Of a DNA stretch of 64,000 bases, positions 34,131 to 41,973 are shown piece after piece. The notes beneath the pieces were generated by a model. It saw nothing but the letters and a program-made list of their open reading frames with translations, searched no databases and was not told where the DNA came from. The stretch comes from Microbacterium rhizosphaerae (GTDB lineage: Bacteria; Actinomycetota; Actinomycetes; Actinomycetales; Microbacteriaceae). The translations under genes and the position numbers were made by a program. The first letter of the stretch is position 1. Every line of letters starts with the position of its first letter. The stretch lies in assembly GCF_034120055.1 (NCBI RefSeq), contig NZ_CP139368.1, positions 806,001 through 870,000 on the forward strand, written 5' to 3'.

Positions 34131-35634
34131 ATGCGGCGGGATGGAATCTTCGGGGCGGTGGCTGAAGGTCGCCGAAGGCGTACCGGCGTGCCAGTCGGGC
34201 GGGCAGAGGCGTCGGCGGCGCACCCGGGGTGTGGAGCATGAAGTCGCCCTTGCCCTCGCGGGTGATGCGCCACCCGTGGTGGTGGAGGTTCATGTGATGG
34301 AAGCGGCACAGGAGGACGCCACGGTCGATGTCGGTCCGGCCTCCGTGCTCGGCGCAGTGGTCGATGTGGTGCGCCTCGCAGTACGACGCGGGACGGTCGC
34401 AGCCGGGAATGCGGCATCCGCCGTCCCGAATCGCGAGCGTCACCCGCTGCTTCGTCGAGTAGAGCCGCGCTTCGCGCCCGAGATCGAGCGGGTTGCCGCG
34501 GTCGTCGAACGCGGCGGAGCGCGTGCCCGTGTCGCAGGTGTGCGTGGCGATCAGCCAACCGGGAAGAGCCGTGTCGGCGTCCTCGAGCAGCGCAACGGCA
34601 GGAAGCCCGTCGAGTGCGTCGCGGTGGGCGGCCGTCGTGGTGACGAGCCGGATGCCGGCCTGGCGGGTGCCGAACACGGCCTCGGCGTCGGCGACCGCAC
34701 CGGCCCGCAGGACGTCCATGATGAGGTCGTACGTCAGCTGGTCGTTCGTGCGCGGATCGTTCACCAGCTCGTCGGCCCGTGCCCTCTCGGCCGAGTCGAC
34801 GAACCTCGGCCCTCCGCGGCGAGGGCGGAGCGCCGTTGCGATGATGGCGTCGACCCAGGCGCCCCCCTCGTCATCGAATGCGAAGCTTCCACGGCGCGTG
34901 CCGTCCCGGTCGAGCCAGGTGCGGAAGGCCCGGCCCTGGAACCGTTCCTCGAACCGCCGTTCGGCGCCGACCGGGTCGAGCAGATCGCGGATGGTCCGGG
35001 CCGCCGAGGCCAGTTCTTCCACCGTGCGCACGCCGGCCTCGTCGATGAGCTGACCGGCGGCCGATTCCCATGCGGCGACGACCTCGAGGTCCGGCCGCAC
35101 GCCATCGAAGCGCGAGGTCGGCGGCTCGCCGAGCCCGCGGTAGACGGCGTCGTGCTGCGCCGAGGTCTGCGCCCCGGTCATCAGCGCGTCGCCGAGGACT
35201 GTGTGCCAGGGGCGCGGCGCAGACGCGGTGCCAGCGGCATCCGTACTCGACGGCGCGCCGGTTGCGTCGCGCCCATCCGACGCGTCATCGAGCCCCAGAG
35301 CGAGCGACTCACCGAGTCGCACGTGCTTGGCGGCGTCGGCGCGCGTCGTTCCTGTGAGGTCCTGGATGAGCGAGACCGTGGATCGATGCCCGCGCTTCTG
35401 CGCCAGTCCGCCATGCCCGGCGCCTCGGCCGGATCGCACCGCGACGGCACCGGTCGCCGCGATCCGTATCGACTCGCCGGCGCGCACGAGCACCGAAGCC
35501 TGCTCGATCAGCGAGAGCAGTTCATCGTCGGTGAGCCGCTGCACGGCGGCCGGTGCATCGGTCGCCTCCACGTCGTCGCCGAGCGCGGCTCGAAGCGCGT
35601 CGAGCGCCCGGTCGAGATCGGTGAAGAATGCCAT
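34129..35634 (-). CDS. DUF222 / HNH endonuclease-domain protein
   Basis: 501 residues. The N-terminal two thirds is DUF222 (helical, TDEELLSLIEQASVLVRA-like pattern at DDELLSLIEQASVL; RSGRGAGHGGLAQKRGH). The C-terminus is an HNH module: CRIPGCDRPASYCEAHHIDH, then GGRTDIDRGVLLCRFHHMNLHHHGW with the Cys and His ligands. These proteins are abundant multicopy genes in actinobacteria, spread as selfish or intron-like elements; their biological role is unsettled. Flanked on both sides by repeats (16-bp array and 38-bp copies), which fits a mobile history. Confidence 0.88.
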   Translation of the reverse strand: MAFFTDLDRALDALRAALGDDVEATDAPAAVQRLTDDELLSLIEQASVLVRAGESIRIAATGAVAVRSGRGAGHGGLAQKRGHRSTVSLIQDLTGTTRADAAKHVRLGESLALGLDDASDGRDATGAPSSTDAAGTASAPRPWHTVLGDALMTGAQTSAQHDAVYRGLGEPPTSRFDGVRPDLEVVAAWESAAGQLIDEAGVRTVEELASAARTIRDLLDPVGAERRFEERFQGRAFRTWLDRDGTRRGSFAFDDEGGAWVDAIIATALRPRRGGPRFVDSAERARADELVNDPRTNDQLTYDLIMDVLRAGAVADAEAVFGTRQAGIRLVTTTAAHRDALDGLPAVALLEDADTALPGWLIATHTCDTGTRSAAFDDRGNPLDLGREARLYSTKQRVTLAIRDGGCRIPGCDRPASYCEAHHIDHCAEHGGRTDIDRGVLLCRFHHMNLHHHGWRITREGKGDFMLHTPGAPPTPLPARLARRYAFGDLQPPPRRFHPAA

Positions 35635-35704
35635 GGTCCATCATCGCATGCCGGTCGGACATTCGAAGATAAAGGCGAGGAATGTGGATGACCGGAATGG
35701 TGTG

Positions 35705-35794
35705 GGTCGCTTCGTCTCGCTTCGCTCGCTCAACGACCGGGGTGCGGGATGACGACGGTCGCTTCGACGCGCTTCGCTCGCTCAACGACCGGGG
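35705..35794. repeat. Two 38-bp direct repeats of the CGTTGAGCGAGCG family
   Basis: Copies at 35705-35742 and 35757-35794 differ only in the stretch after ggtcgcttcg (tctc versus acgc). The reverse complement is the element of the inverted repeat at 11310. The second copy supplies the stop codon and last residues (PGR) of the DUF1537 kinase gene. Confidence 0.9.
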
Positions 35795-37080
35795 CGCCCA
35801 CCCTCGCGCAGGCGATCGTGTCCGAGCGCCGCGACGTCGGTGAAGAGGGTGTCGACGCCGACCTGACCGCCCTTGAGGAGCAGCTCGACGCCGTCCAGCG
35901 GTGAGCCCGGCGCGTGCGCGCGCAGGAGCACGACGTTGCCCCACGGGTTTGCGGCGATCGACAGGGACTCGACGCCCAGCAGCCTTGTGACGCGGCTCGA
36001 GGTGTCACCGCCGGCGACGATGACACGCTGCGCCCCCGCGACCCGCACCGCGGCGTCGACGAAGGCCGCCGACGCGGCGGCGATCTCCGCCAGCGCGCCG
36101 ACCACAGGCAGGTCGGCGTCGTCCGAGGTGAGCGCGACGCTCGTTCCCGCCCGCAGCAGTTCGACGACCGCGTCGAGGGATGAGTCGTCCGCCGGCACGG
36201 GCAGCGGCCGGACGTGCCAGCCGGCGCGGGCCGCCGCATCCGCCTGCCGGCGCGTCTGCGCCGACCGGCTGCCCGACACGACCAGCACCGGGCCGGGTGT
36301 GGGCGTCGACGTCGGCAGGGCGACGGGCTCCGCGTCGAAGGCCCTCGCGAGCCCGAGGCTGAGGCCCCCCGATCCGATGGCGAACACGGGAGCGGGCAGC
36401 CGGGCGACGGCACGGCCGACGAGCGCGACGTGTTCGTCGTCGAGCGCGTCGAGGACGACGGCAGCCGACCCCTGGGAGACGAGGAGGTCACCCAGCGCCT
36501 CCGCGGAGGAGTACGCCGTGAACGGGATCGCACCGATGCCGAGCTCCGTCTGCCGGGCGAGGTGCACCGCGAGCTCCGACTCGGTCATGGGCGTCGCGGG
36601 ATGGTGGGACATCGTCGGCTGGCGGTCGAGCCGGTAGATGTGCCCGGCCTCCGCCGCGAAGTGGTGGCCGAACACCGTGTACCGGCCGAAGTCGGGCTGC
36701 GCGAACAGCAGCGGCACGACGCGGGCGCCGGTGATCTGGCGGCCGAGCTCGATCACGCGGCCCAGGTTCCCGATCTCGGGGGACGAGTCCGCGGTCGAGC
36801 ACGCCTTGTACTGGAGGATGCCGGGCTCCAATGCGGCGAGCGCCTCGAGCGCCGGTCGCACCTCGTCGTCCAGTGCCTCGCCGCCGAGCGAGCGGGCGAT
36901 GCCCGCGATGCCGACGACATCGACCTCGGCCGCGGCATCCACCAGGACGTCGCGATCGGGCACGCCCACGAACAGCCGCACCGTCCACCCGCGCCGCGCG
37001 AACTGCAGCAGCGCGTCGACGCTGCCGGTGAAGTCGTCTCCGTAGAAGGCGACACGAGCGGCCGAGGGCTCGTCAGACAC
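35782..37080 (-). CDS. Four-carbon/acid sugar kinase family protein (DUF1537, OtnK/OiaK type)
   Basis: 432 residues, the usual size for this ATP-dependent kinase family. N-terminal substrate domain: VAFYGDDFTGSVDALLQFAR (DDxTG motif) and YKACSTADSSPEIGNLGR. C-terminal nucleotide domain: GGLSLGLARAFD, VVSGSRSAQTRRQ, VIVAGGDTSSRVTRLLG, NPWGNVVLLRA. Characterised members phosphorylate four-carbon acids (OtnK, LtnK/DtnK) or 3-oxo-isoapionate (OiaK). Being coupled to a RuBisCO-like protein gene (GTGTCTGA overlap) favours an OiaK-like role. The GTG at 37080 is used. The gene end has been remodelled by a 38-bp repeat that gives the stop. Confidence 0.88.
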   Translation of the reverse strand: MSDEPSAARVAFYGDDFTGSVDALLQFARRGWTVRLFVGVPDRDVLVDAAAEVDVVGIAGIARSLGGEALDDEVRPALEALAALEPGILQYKACSTADSSPEIGNLGRVIELGRQITGARVVPLLFAQPDFGRYTVFGHHFAAEAGHIYRLDRQPTMSHHPATPMTESELAVHLARQTELGIGAIPFTAYSSAEALGDLLVSQGSAAVVLDALDDEHVALVGRAVARLPAPVFAIGSGGLSLGLARAFDAEPVALPTSTPTPGPVLVVSGSRSAQTRRQADAAARAGWHVRPLPVPADDSSLDAVVELLRAGTSVALTSDDADLPVVGALAEIAAASAAFVDAAVRVAGAQRVIVAGGDTSSRVTRLLGVESLSIAANPWGNVVLLRAHAPGSPLDGVELLLKGGQVGVDTLFTDVAALGHDRLREGGRPGR

Positions 37081-38338
37081 GCGCCGGCCCGAAGAGCTCG
37101 GCCGCCCTGCGGAGCGGCTCCGAGGAGGCCAGCGCATCCTCGAGGGTCTCGCCACGTGCGGCCGATGACCACGCCGTCCGCATGCTCTCGACGCCTGCGC
37201 GCGCGCCGTCCGGGTGTCCGTGGATGCCGCCGCCCGCCAGCACGAGCAGGTCGGTCGTGCCGACAGCCGCATACGTGGCGTGCGCGAGCCCGCCCCACTG
37301 TCCCGACGAGAGCACCGGCACGGTCGAGTTCAGCCCCAGCAGGGGCGTCCGCACAGCGGCGATGGATGCGAGCACCTCGGCGTCCGTCTCATAGAACTTG
37401 TTGCTGATCCCGTTCGTGTGCAGGTGATCGGCGCCCGAGAGCCGCGCGATCTTCTGCCATGCCTGGAACGCTATCCCGATCTGGGACGAACGGCCCAGCG
37501 CGCCGAACATCGCGCGGTGCCCGTGGATCGGAACGACAGACCGTCGGCGCAGGTACTCGAGTCCAGCGAGCCCGATGAGGTTGATGCACGCCATGACGCA
37601 CGTGCCGCCTGCGGCGACGACGAGGTCGTGATTCGCCTCCAGCCGGTCGATGTCGTCGGTGATGTTGAAGGCATACATCGGCTTGTGCCCAGTGCGATCG
37701 GCATGCCGCTCGATGACCGGCATGACCGCCTTCACCCGCTCGGCGAGCGGCGCCGTCGGCCCGTTGCCCTGCAGCTCGTCGTCCTTGATGAAGTCGGTGC
37801 CCGCGTCGCACAGCTCCTGTACGACGTCAGCGAGGTCGCCGGGGGAGAGGCCGATGCTCGGCTTGATGATCGTGCCGATCATGGCGCCGTCGGGCCGGTC
37901 CACGAGGCGGCGGGTGCCCTCGACGCCGAACTGCGGACCCGAATAGCGCAGCGCGAACGCCGGCGGCAGGTCGAGGTCGACGAGGCGGATGGCGGCGAGC
38001 TCCTTGATCTCGAACAGGTTTCCCGCGACAGCGGCGAGGAGGTTCGGCAATGAGGGCCCGAAGTTGTCGAGGGGAAAGCGGATGCGCAGGCGCGCGCGGC
38101 GGCGGTCGGCCGGGTCGCCGACCGACCCCGGCAGCGGGGCGAAACCGCTCGCCGGCAGCTCCTCGACCGACTCCACCTGCGCGGCGAAGCGGGCGCGGAC
38201 ATCGTCGGACTCGCGCTCGACCCGCACGAAGGTGCCCGTCGACTGCTCCCCGGCGAGCACCTCGGCCGCCTGCGCCAGCGGGACGGACGTCTCGATCTCG
38301 TACGTGGCGATCACGTGCTCTGCGGTCATCGCGATCAC
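37073..38338 (-). CDS. RuBisCO-like protein (form IV large-subunit family)
   Basis: 421 residues with the RuBisCO large-subunit fold. Active-site equivalents are present: Lys159 (GTIIKPSIGLSP; Lys175 of RuBisCO) and the carbamylated-lysine metal site TDFIKDDELQ with Lys185, Asp187 and Glu188. HGHRAMF (His294-Arg295 equivalents), a loop-6 lysine in HTNGISNKFYE and AGGGIHGHPDG are also kept. The metal site is intact, so it is a working enolase-type enzyme, not a carboxylase by context. With the adjacent DUF1537 kinase the nearest precedent is 3-oxo-isoapionate-4-phosphate decarboxylase or transcarboxylase/hydrolase (OiaX/OiaT) of D-apionate catabolism. The GTG at 38338 overlaps the GH127 stop by 4 nt; an internal ATG at 38329 is possible. 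Confidence 0.9.
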   Translation of the reverse strand: MIAMTAEHVIATYEIETSVPLAQAAEVLAGEQSTGTFVRVERESDDVRARFAAQVESVEELPASGFAPLPGSVGDPADRRRARLRIRFPLDNFGPSLPNLLAAVAGNLFEIKELAAIRLVDLDLPPAFALRYSGPQFGVEGTRRLVDRPDGAMIGTIIKPSIGLSPGDLADVVQELCDAGTDFIKDDELQGNGPTAPLAERVKAVMPVIERHADRTGHKPMYAFNITDDIDRLEANHDLVVAAGGTCVMACINLIGLAGLEYLRRRSVVPIHGHRAMFGALGRSSQIGIAFQAWQKIARLSGADHLHTNGISNKFYETDAEVLASIAAVRTPLLGLNSTVPVLSSGQWGGLAHATYAAVGTTDLLVLAGGGIHGHPDGARAGVESMRTAWSSAARGETLEDALASSEPLRRAAELFGPARV

Positions 38339-40323
38339 CACACCGTCGGCAGCCACACCGACATCTCGCCCGCGCCGCGGTTGCCCCACGCGAAGTAGGG
38401 CACGAGCCGGGTGCGCACGGCCTCGACCGGCGCGTCCGGGAGGTCCTCGTAGAGCCGGCCGTCGCCGCCCGCGGGCAGCAGCGCGAGCTCGGCCTCGAGG
38501 GCGATCACACGGGTGCCCGCGATCTCGGTCTCGACCGGCGTGAACGCGGTGCCGCGGCGGATCGCCACCCGCTCGATCGGCAGGCCGACAGGAAGATCCG
38601 CGCTCTCGAGGCAGTACACGACCGGCCCGCGCTGCACCGCGACCTGGCCGGTCACCTCCTCGGCGAGCCGGTGGCCGCGCAGCATCCGCACGGGCATCGG
38701 CAGCTCGAGCTCGATCACGTCGCCGACCCGCCAGTCGCGCTCGACACGCACATACCCCGAGCCGTCGAGGGGCGCGGCCTCGCCGGCGACGGTGAGCGAC
38801 GCATCCTTCGCCCAGTCCGGGATGCGCACGTGCACGGGCACACCGCCCGCCATGGCCGCGGTGACCTCGAAGCGGATCGTGCCGCTCCACGGGTAGTCGC
38901 TGTGCTCGTGCAGCGCCAGGACCCGGTCACCCGAGACGGTGCGGACCTCGCCGCCGCCGTAGAGGTGCAGGTAGAGGCCGTCGTCGCCGACCGAGGCGGC
39001 GCGCTCGTGGAACCGAGCGAGCGTCCGCGCGGTGTTCGGCGGGCAGCAGAAGCAGCTGAGGTACTCCTGGCGCAGTCGGGCGTCCGAGGGCGGTGGGGCG
39101 GGGACCGGATGCAGCGCCGTGTCGCCCGGGCGTCGCAGCGGGTAGGGGAGGTCGCGCACCTGACGCAGCGGGTTCGTGTAGAAGTAGTCCGCGCCGGAGA
39201 GCCCGATGCCGGCGAGCAGGCTGTTGAAGGCCACGCGCTCGATGACGTCGGCGTATCGCGCGTCCGCCGTGAGCGCCAGCATCCGCTCGCTCCACAGGAT
39301 CATGCCGATGTTCGCGCACGACTCGTTGTGAGCCGTTGTGTGAGGCAGCTGGTAGGCACGCCCGTATGCCTGGTGCACGCGGCTGATGTCGCCCTGCCAC
39401 GGCGATCCGTCGGGTGAGGCGCCGTCGTAGAGGGCGCCGCATCCGCCCGTGATGGCGAGCTTGGTGTCGACGACATCGCTCCAGAGGGTCTCCAGCACCG
39501 CCCGCAGCTCCGGGTCGCCGGTCTCGGCGACCAGATCGGCGAGACCCGCATAGAGGTAGTTCGCGCGGACGGCGTGCCCGGCCGCGACGCGCTGCTCGCG
39601 GACGGGGATGCGGTCCTGGTTGTCGTCGCCGCCCTCCTCGAAGTCGTCGCGCACGCGCAGGAACGCCTCGGCGAGTTCGAGGTACCGCCGGTCGCCGGTC
39701 GCGCGGTAGAGCTCGACGACGGCCATGTAGTGCGACGGGCAGATCGCGCTGCGCGCGAGCTCCCGCGGCTTGTTCACGGCGAGGTCCTCGAGGAACCCGG
39801 CTGCCTTGCGCGCCGCGTCGAGCAGGATCTCGCTGCCGGTGACCTCGTAGTGGCGGACGCCGGCGGTGATGAGGTGGCCGAGGTTGTAGGTCTCGAACGC
39901 GAAACGGTCGGCGAGGGCGGCGGCATCCCCGTCGTGGCGCGCCGCGATCAGCGTCGGCGTGTGCACGTACCCGTCCTCCCGCTGCACCGAGGCGACCAGC
40001 CCGGCGACGTCGTCGACGATCGCGCGCAGCTCTGGCGTCGGGTCGGTCTCGAGCTGCGCGATCGCCGCCTCGAGCCACTTGTAGACGTCGCCGTCCATGA
40101 ACGGCGGGCCGCTGTGCTCGCCCTCCTCGAGCCCCGCGGCGATGCGGAAGTTCCGGATGCCGGGGCTCACCTCCGGGTCGTCGAGCATGTCCCACATGCG
40201 GGGGATCGTGACCTGGTGCGTGCGCGTGGTCACGTCTGCCCAGAACCCCGATGCCCAGCGGGCATCGCGGGCGCCGAGCTGCTGGAGAGGGGCGTGCGCG
40301 CGCGGCGGGGAGTTCGTGGACAT
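38335..40323 (-). CDS. GH127 family glycoside hydrolase (beta-L-arabinofuranosidase family, DUF1680)
   Basis: 662 residues, no signal peptide. The alpha/alpha-barrel shows GH127 features: GFWADVTTRTHQVTIPRMWD, PPFMDGDVYKWLEAAI, FETYNLGHLITAGVRHYEVTG, AHNESCANIGMILW near residue 333, and LSCFCCPPNTARTLARF near residue 424. Glu and Cys in NESC together with the CC pair reproduce the Zn-Cys3-Glu site of HypBA1. Known activities are beta-L-arabinofuranosidase and, in a gut Bacteroides, release of aceric acid from rhamnogalacturonan II. First gene of the operon with the RuBisCO-like protein and DUF1537 kinase. Start ATG 40323 follows GAGAGGA. Confidence 0.92.
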   Translation of the reverse strand: MSTNSPPRAHAPLQQLGARDARWASGFWADVTTRTHQVTIPRMWDMLDDPEVSPGIRNFRIAAGLEEGEHSGPPFMDGDVYKWLEAAIAQLETDPTPELRAIVDDVAGLVASVQREDGYVHTPTLIAARHDGDAAALADRFAFETYNLGHLITAGVRHYEVTGSEILLDAARKAAGFLEDLAVNKPRELARSAICPSHYMAVVELYRATGDRRYLELAEAFLRVRDDFEEGGDDNQDRIPVREQRVAAGHAVRANYLYAGLADLVAETGDPELRAVLETLWSDVVDTKLAITGGCGALYDGASPDGSPWQGDISRVHQAYGRAYQLPHTTAHNESCANIGMILWSERMLALTADARYADVIERVAFNSLLAGIGLSGADYFYTNPLRQVRDLPYPLRRPGDTALHPVPAPPPSDARLRQEYLSCFCCPPNTARTLARFHERAASVGDDGLYLHLYGGGEVRTVSGDRVLALHEHSDYPWSGTIRFEVTAAMAGGVPVHVRIPDWAKDASLTVAGEAAPLDGSGYVRVERDWRVGDVIELELPMPVRMLRGHRLAEEVTGQVAVQRGPVVYCLESADLPVGLPIERVAIRRGTAFTPVETEIAGTRVIALEAELALLPAGGDGRLYEDLPDAPVEAVRTRLVPYFAWGNRGAGEMSVWLPTVW

Positions 40324-40412
40324 GGGGTTCCTCTCGAGTTCGATCAGTCTGATGCGCCTCGCGGTCGACGGCAACGGCGCCGCTCAGGAGCACGAATGCA
40401 AGTTCTCGCAGT

Positions 40413-40430
40413 ACTGCATGCTCATGCAGT
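40413..40430. promoter_or_regulatory. Palindrome ACTGCATG-CT-CATGCAGT at the GH127 transcription start
   Basis: Perfect 8-bp arms with a 2-bp centre. The site overlaps the -10 box (40428-40433) and probable start point of the GH127 promoter, the position of a repressor operator. The cognate regulator is unknown. Confidence 0.6.
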
Positions 40431-40457
40431 GTAACCGAGGTGCGGCGCAAGAGTGAA
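40428..40457 (-). promoter_or_regulatory. Promoter of the GH127-RuBisCO-like-kinase operon
   Basis: Minus strand: -35 TTCACT (40452-40457), 18-bp spacer, -10 TACACT (40428-40433). The transcript would have a leader of about 100 nt before the ATG at 40323. Confidence 0.55.
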
Positions 40458-40469
40458 TAGAATTTCAGT
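40454..40469. promoter_or_regulatory. Conserved 16-bp site TGAATAGAATTTCAGT
   Basis: Nearly identical (one base) to the site at 51259-51274 in front of the SorC regulator gene. It contains TGAA-N6-TTCA, covers the -35 of the GH127 promoter and ends 8 bp upstream of the -35 of the divergent ABC importer promoter. A likely binding site for a shared regulator, with SorC the obvious candidate. Confidence 0.6.
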
Positions 40470-40477
40470 ACCAACTA

Positions 40478-40507
40478 TTGACACACCAGGGGTTGAAACC
40501 TTACAGT
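40478..40507 (+). promoter_or_regulatory. Promoter of the second sugar ABC importer
   Basis: -35 TTGACA (40478-40483, consensus), 18-bp spacer, -10 TACAGT (40502-40507). A leader of about 47 nt follows, ending in AGGAGG before the ATG at 40561. Confidence 0.7.
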
Positions 40508-40560
40508 CGTGGCATACCCCGTCATCGAACACCCGCAATGACGTCGTCAAGGAGGACGCT

Positions 40561-41901
40561 ATGATCACCCGCCGAACCCGCCACAGCATGCTTGCGGTCG
40601 GCATCGCGCTCGCCACAGCCGGCACTCTCGCCGCCTGTTCCTCGGGCGCGGGGTCGGGCTCCAGCACCGCCGGAGGCTCCGCCGCGACCGGCAAGGATCC
40701 GTCGTCGTTCACGGTGCTGACCGCCAACGAGAACCCGACGCTGGCCAAGGAGCTCGACGCGCTCGCCGCCAACCAGTGCAAGGCCGAGAACAAGGCCCTG
40801 CCGCTCTCTCACCAGACGACCGCTCAGGCGGACGTCGTGCAGAAGGTCACTCTGCTCGCCAGCCAGGGCTCGCTGCCCGCGCACTTCATCGCCGGCACCG
40901 CCATGGTCCGGCCGGACGGAGACCTCGGCAAGGGCAAGCTCGTGCTCGACTACAAGAAGGCCCTGACCGACCTCGGCGCGTGGGACGACGTTCTGCCTGC
41001 GGCGTCATCCACCGTGCAGAGCGTGTACGGCCAGATGGTCTCGCTCCCGTACCAGTACAACGTCGAGGGCATCTGGTACAACAAGGAGATCTTCTCGAAG
41101 CTCGGCCTCACGCCGCCGCAGACGTTCGACGACCTGCTCGCCGATGCGAAGAAGGTCAAGGATGCCGGCTACACGCCGTTCGCGATCGACGGCAAGGACG
41201 CGTGGCCGATCACGCGCCTCATCGGCATGTACATCTTCCGCAACGTGGGGCCCGACGCCATGAAGGACATCCAGTCCGGCAAGGCCAAGCTCACCGACGC
41301 CGCCTACGTGAAGGCCGCCACCCAGGTCCAGCAGATGGCGAAGGACGGCTACTTCGGCGAGGGCTTCATCTCGAAGGATGCGGCGACCGCCAACAACGAC
41401 TTCCTCACCGGCAAGGCCGCGATGAAGTACGACGGCTCGTGGCTGCTCGCCAACATCAACGACAAGACCCAGAACAAGATCGGCGCCGACAGCATCGGCC
41501 TGATGCCGTTCCCCGCCGTCAGCGGCGGCAAGGGCAGCATCGACCAGTGGGCCGCGAACGCCGGCGCCGCGATGGCGATGAGCACCAAGTCGTACGGCCC
41601 GAAGGTGTCGGCCTGGCTGAAGTGCATCACGCAGAACTACGGCTCTCAGGCCCTGCAGGACGCGGGTGTGATCTCCGGCTTCAAAGTGAACAAGGCTGTG
41701 ACCGACATCCCCGCACCGACGAAGATGGTTCAGGAGAAGGTCGCCGGCATCAAGCAGACCGTGCTCTGGTTCGAGGCGCTGATGGATGCCAAGTCCACGG
41801 CCCTCGCGCAGTCCAACGTCTCGCTGCTGACCACCGGACAGATGTCGCCGCAGGACTACATGTCCCAGCTGCAGTCGAGCGTCGACGCCAACAAGCAGTA
41901 G
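40561..41901 (+). CDS. Sugar ABC transporter solute-binding lipoprotein (family 1), second importer
   Basis: 446 residues. Signal peptide RRTRHSMLAVGIALATAGTL and lipobox LAAC (Cys ~27). The mature domain has type I solute-binding features: GIWYNKEIFSKLGLTPPQTFD, GKAAMKYDGSWLLANI, NAGAAMAMSTKSYG. The ATG at 40561 is set by AGGAGG six bases upstream; the open frame extends further but crosses the promoter. Divergent from the GH127 operon and sharing its control region, so it probably imports the oligosaccharide that GH127 attacks. Confidence 0.92.
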   Translation: MITRRTRHSMLAVGIALATAGTLAACSSGAGSGSSTAGGSAATGKDPSSFTVLTANENPTLAKELDALAANQCKAENKALPLSHQTTAQADVVQKVTLLASQGSLPAHFIAGTAMVRPDGDLGKGKLVLDYKKALTDLGAWDDVLPAASSTVQSVYGQMVSLPYQYNVEGIWYNKEIFSKLGLTPPQTFDDLLADAKKVKDAGYTPFAIDGKDAWPITRLIGMYIFRNVGPDAMKDIQSGKAKLTDAAYVKAATQVQQMAKDGYFGEGFISKDAATANNDFLTGKAAMKYDGSWLLANINDKTQNKIGADSIGLMPFPAVSGGKGSIDQWAANAGAAMAMSTKSYGPKVSAWLKCITQNYGSQALQDAGVISGFKVNKAVTDIPAPTKMVQEKVAGIKQTVLWFEALMDAKSTALAQSNVSLLTTGQMSPQDYMSQLQSSVDANKQ

Positions 41902-41919
41902 AGGACGTCATCCGATGAT

Positions 41920-41955
41920 CGCGTCCGGACCGTTCCTCGGGACGGTCCGGACGCG
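41920..41955 (+). terminator. Intercistronic hairpin between binding protein and permease genes
   Basis: A perfect 14-bp stem, CGCGTCCGGACCGT (41920-41933) pairing with 41942-41955 around an 8-nt loop, without a U-tract. Located 18 nt after the binding-protein stop and 18 nt before the permease ATG. Confidence 0.8.
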
Positions 41956-41973
41956 GCGGATCCGGGAGATCCC

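Noticed and set aside
34129..35634. DUF222/HNH gene as part of a restriction or defence system
   Set aside because: No methyltransferase, specificity subunit or other defence gene is adjacent; such genes are common solitary multicopy genes in actinobacteria.
37073..38338. RuBisCO-like protein as evidence for CO2 fixation
   Set aside because: No phosphoribulokinase or small subunit is present, the N-terminal and loop sequences are of the RuBisCO-like type, and the gene is tied to a sugar-acid kinase and a glycosidase.
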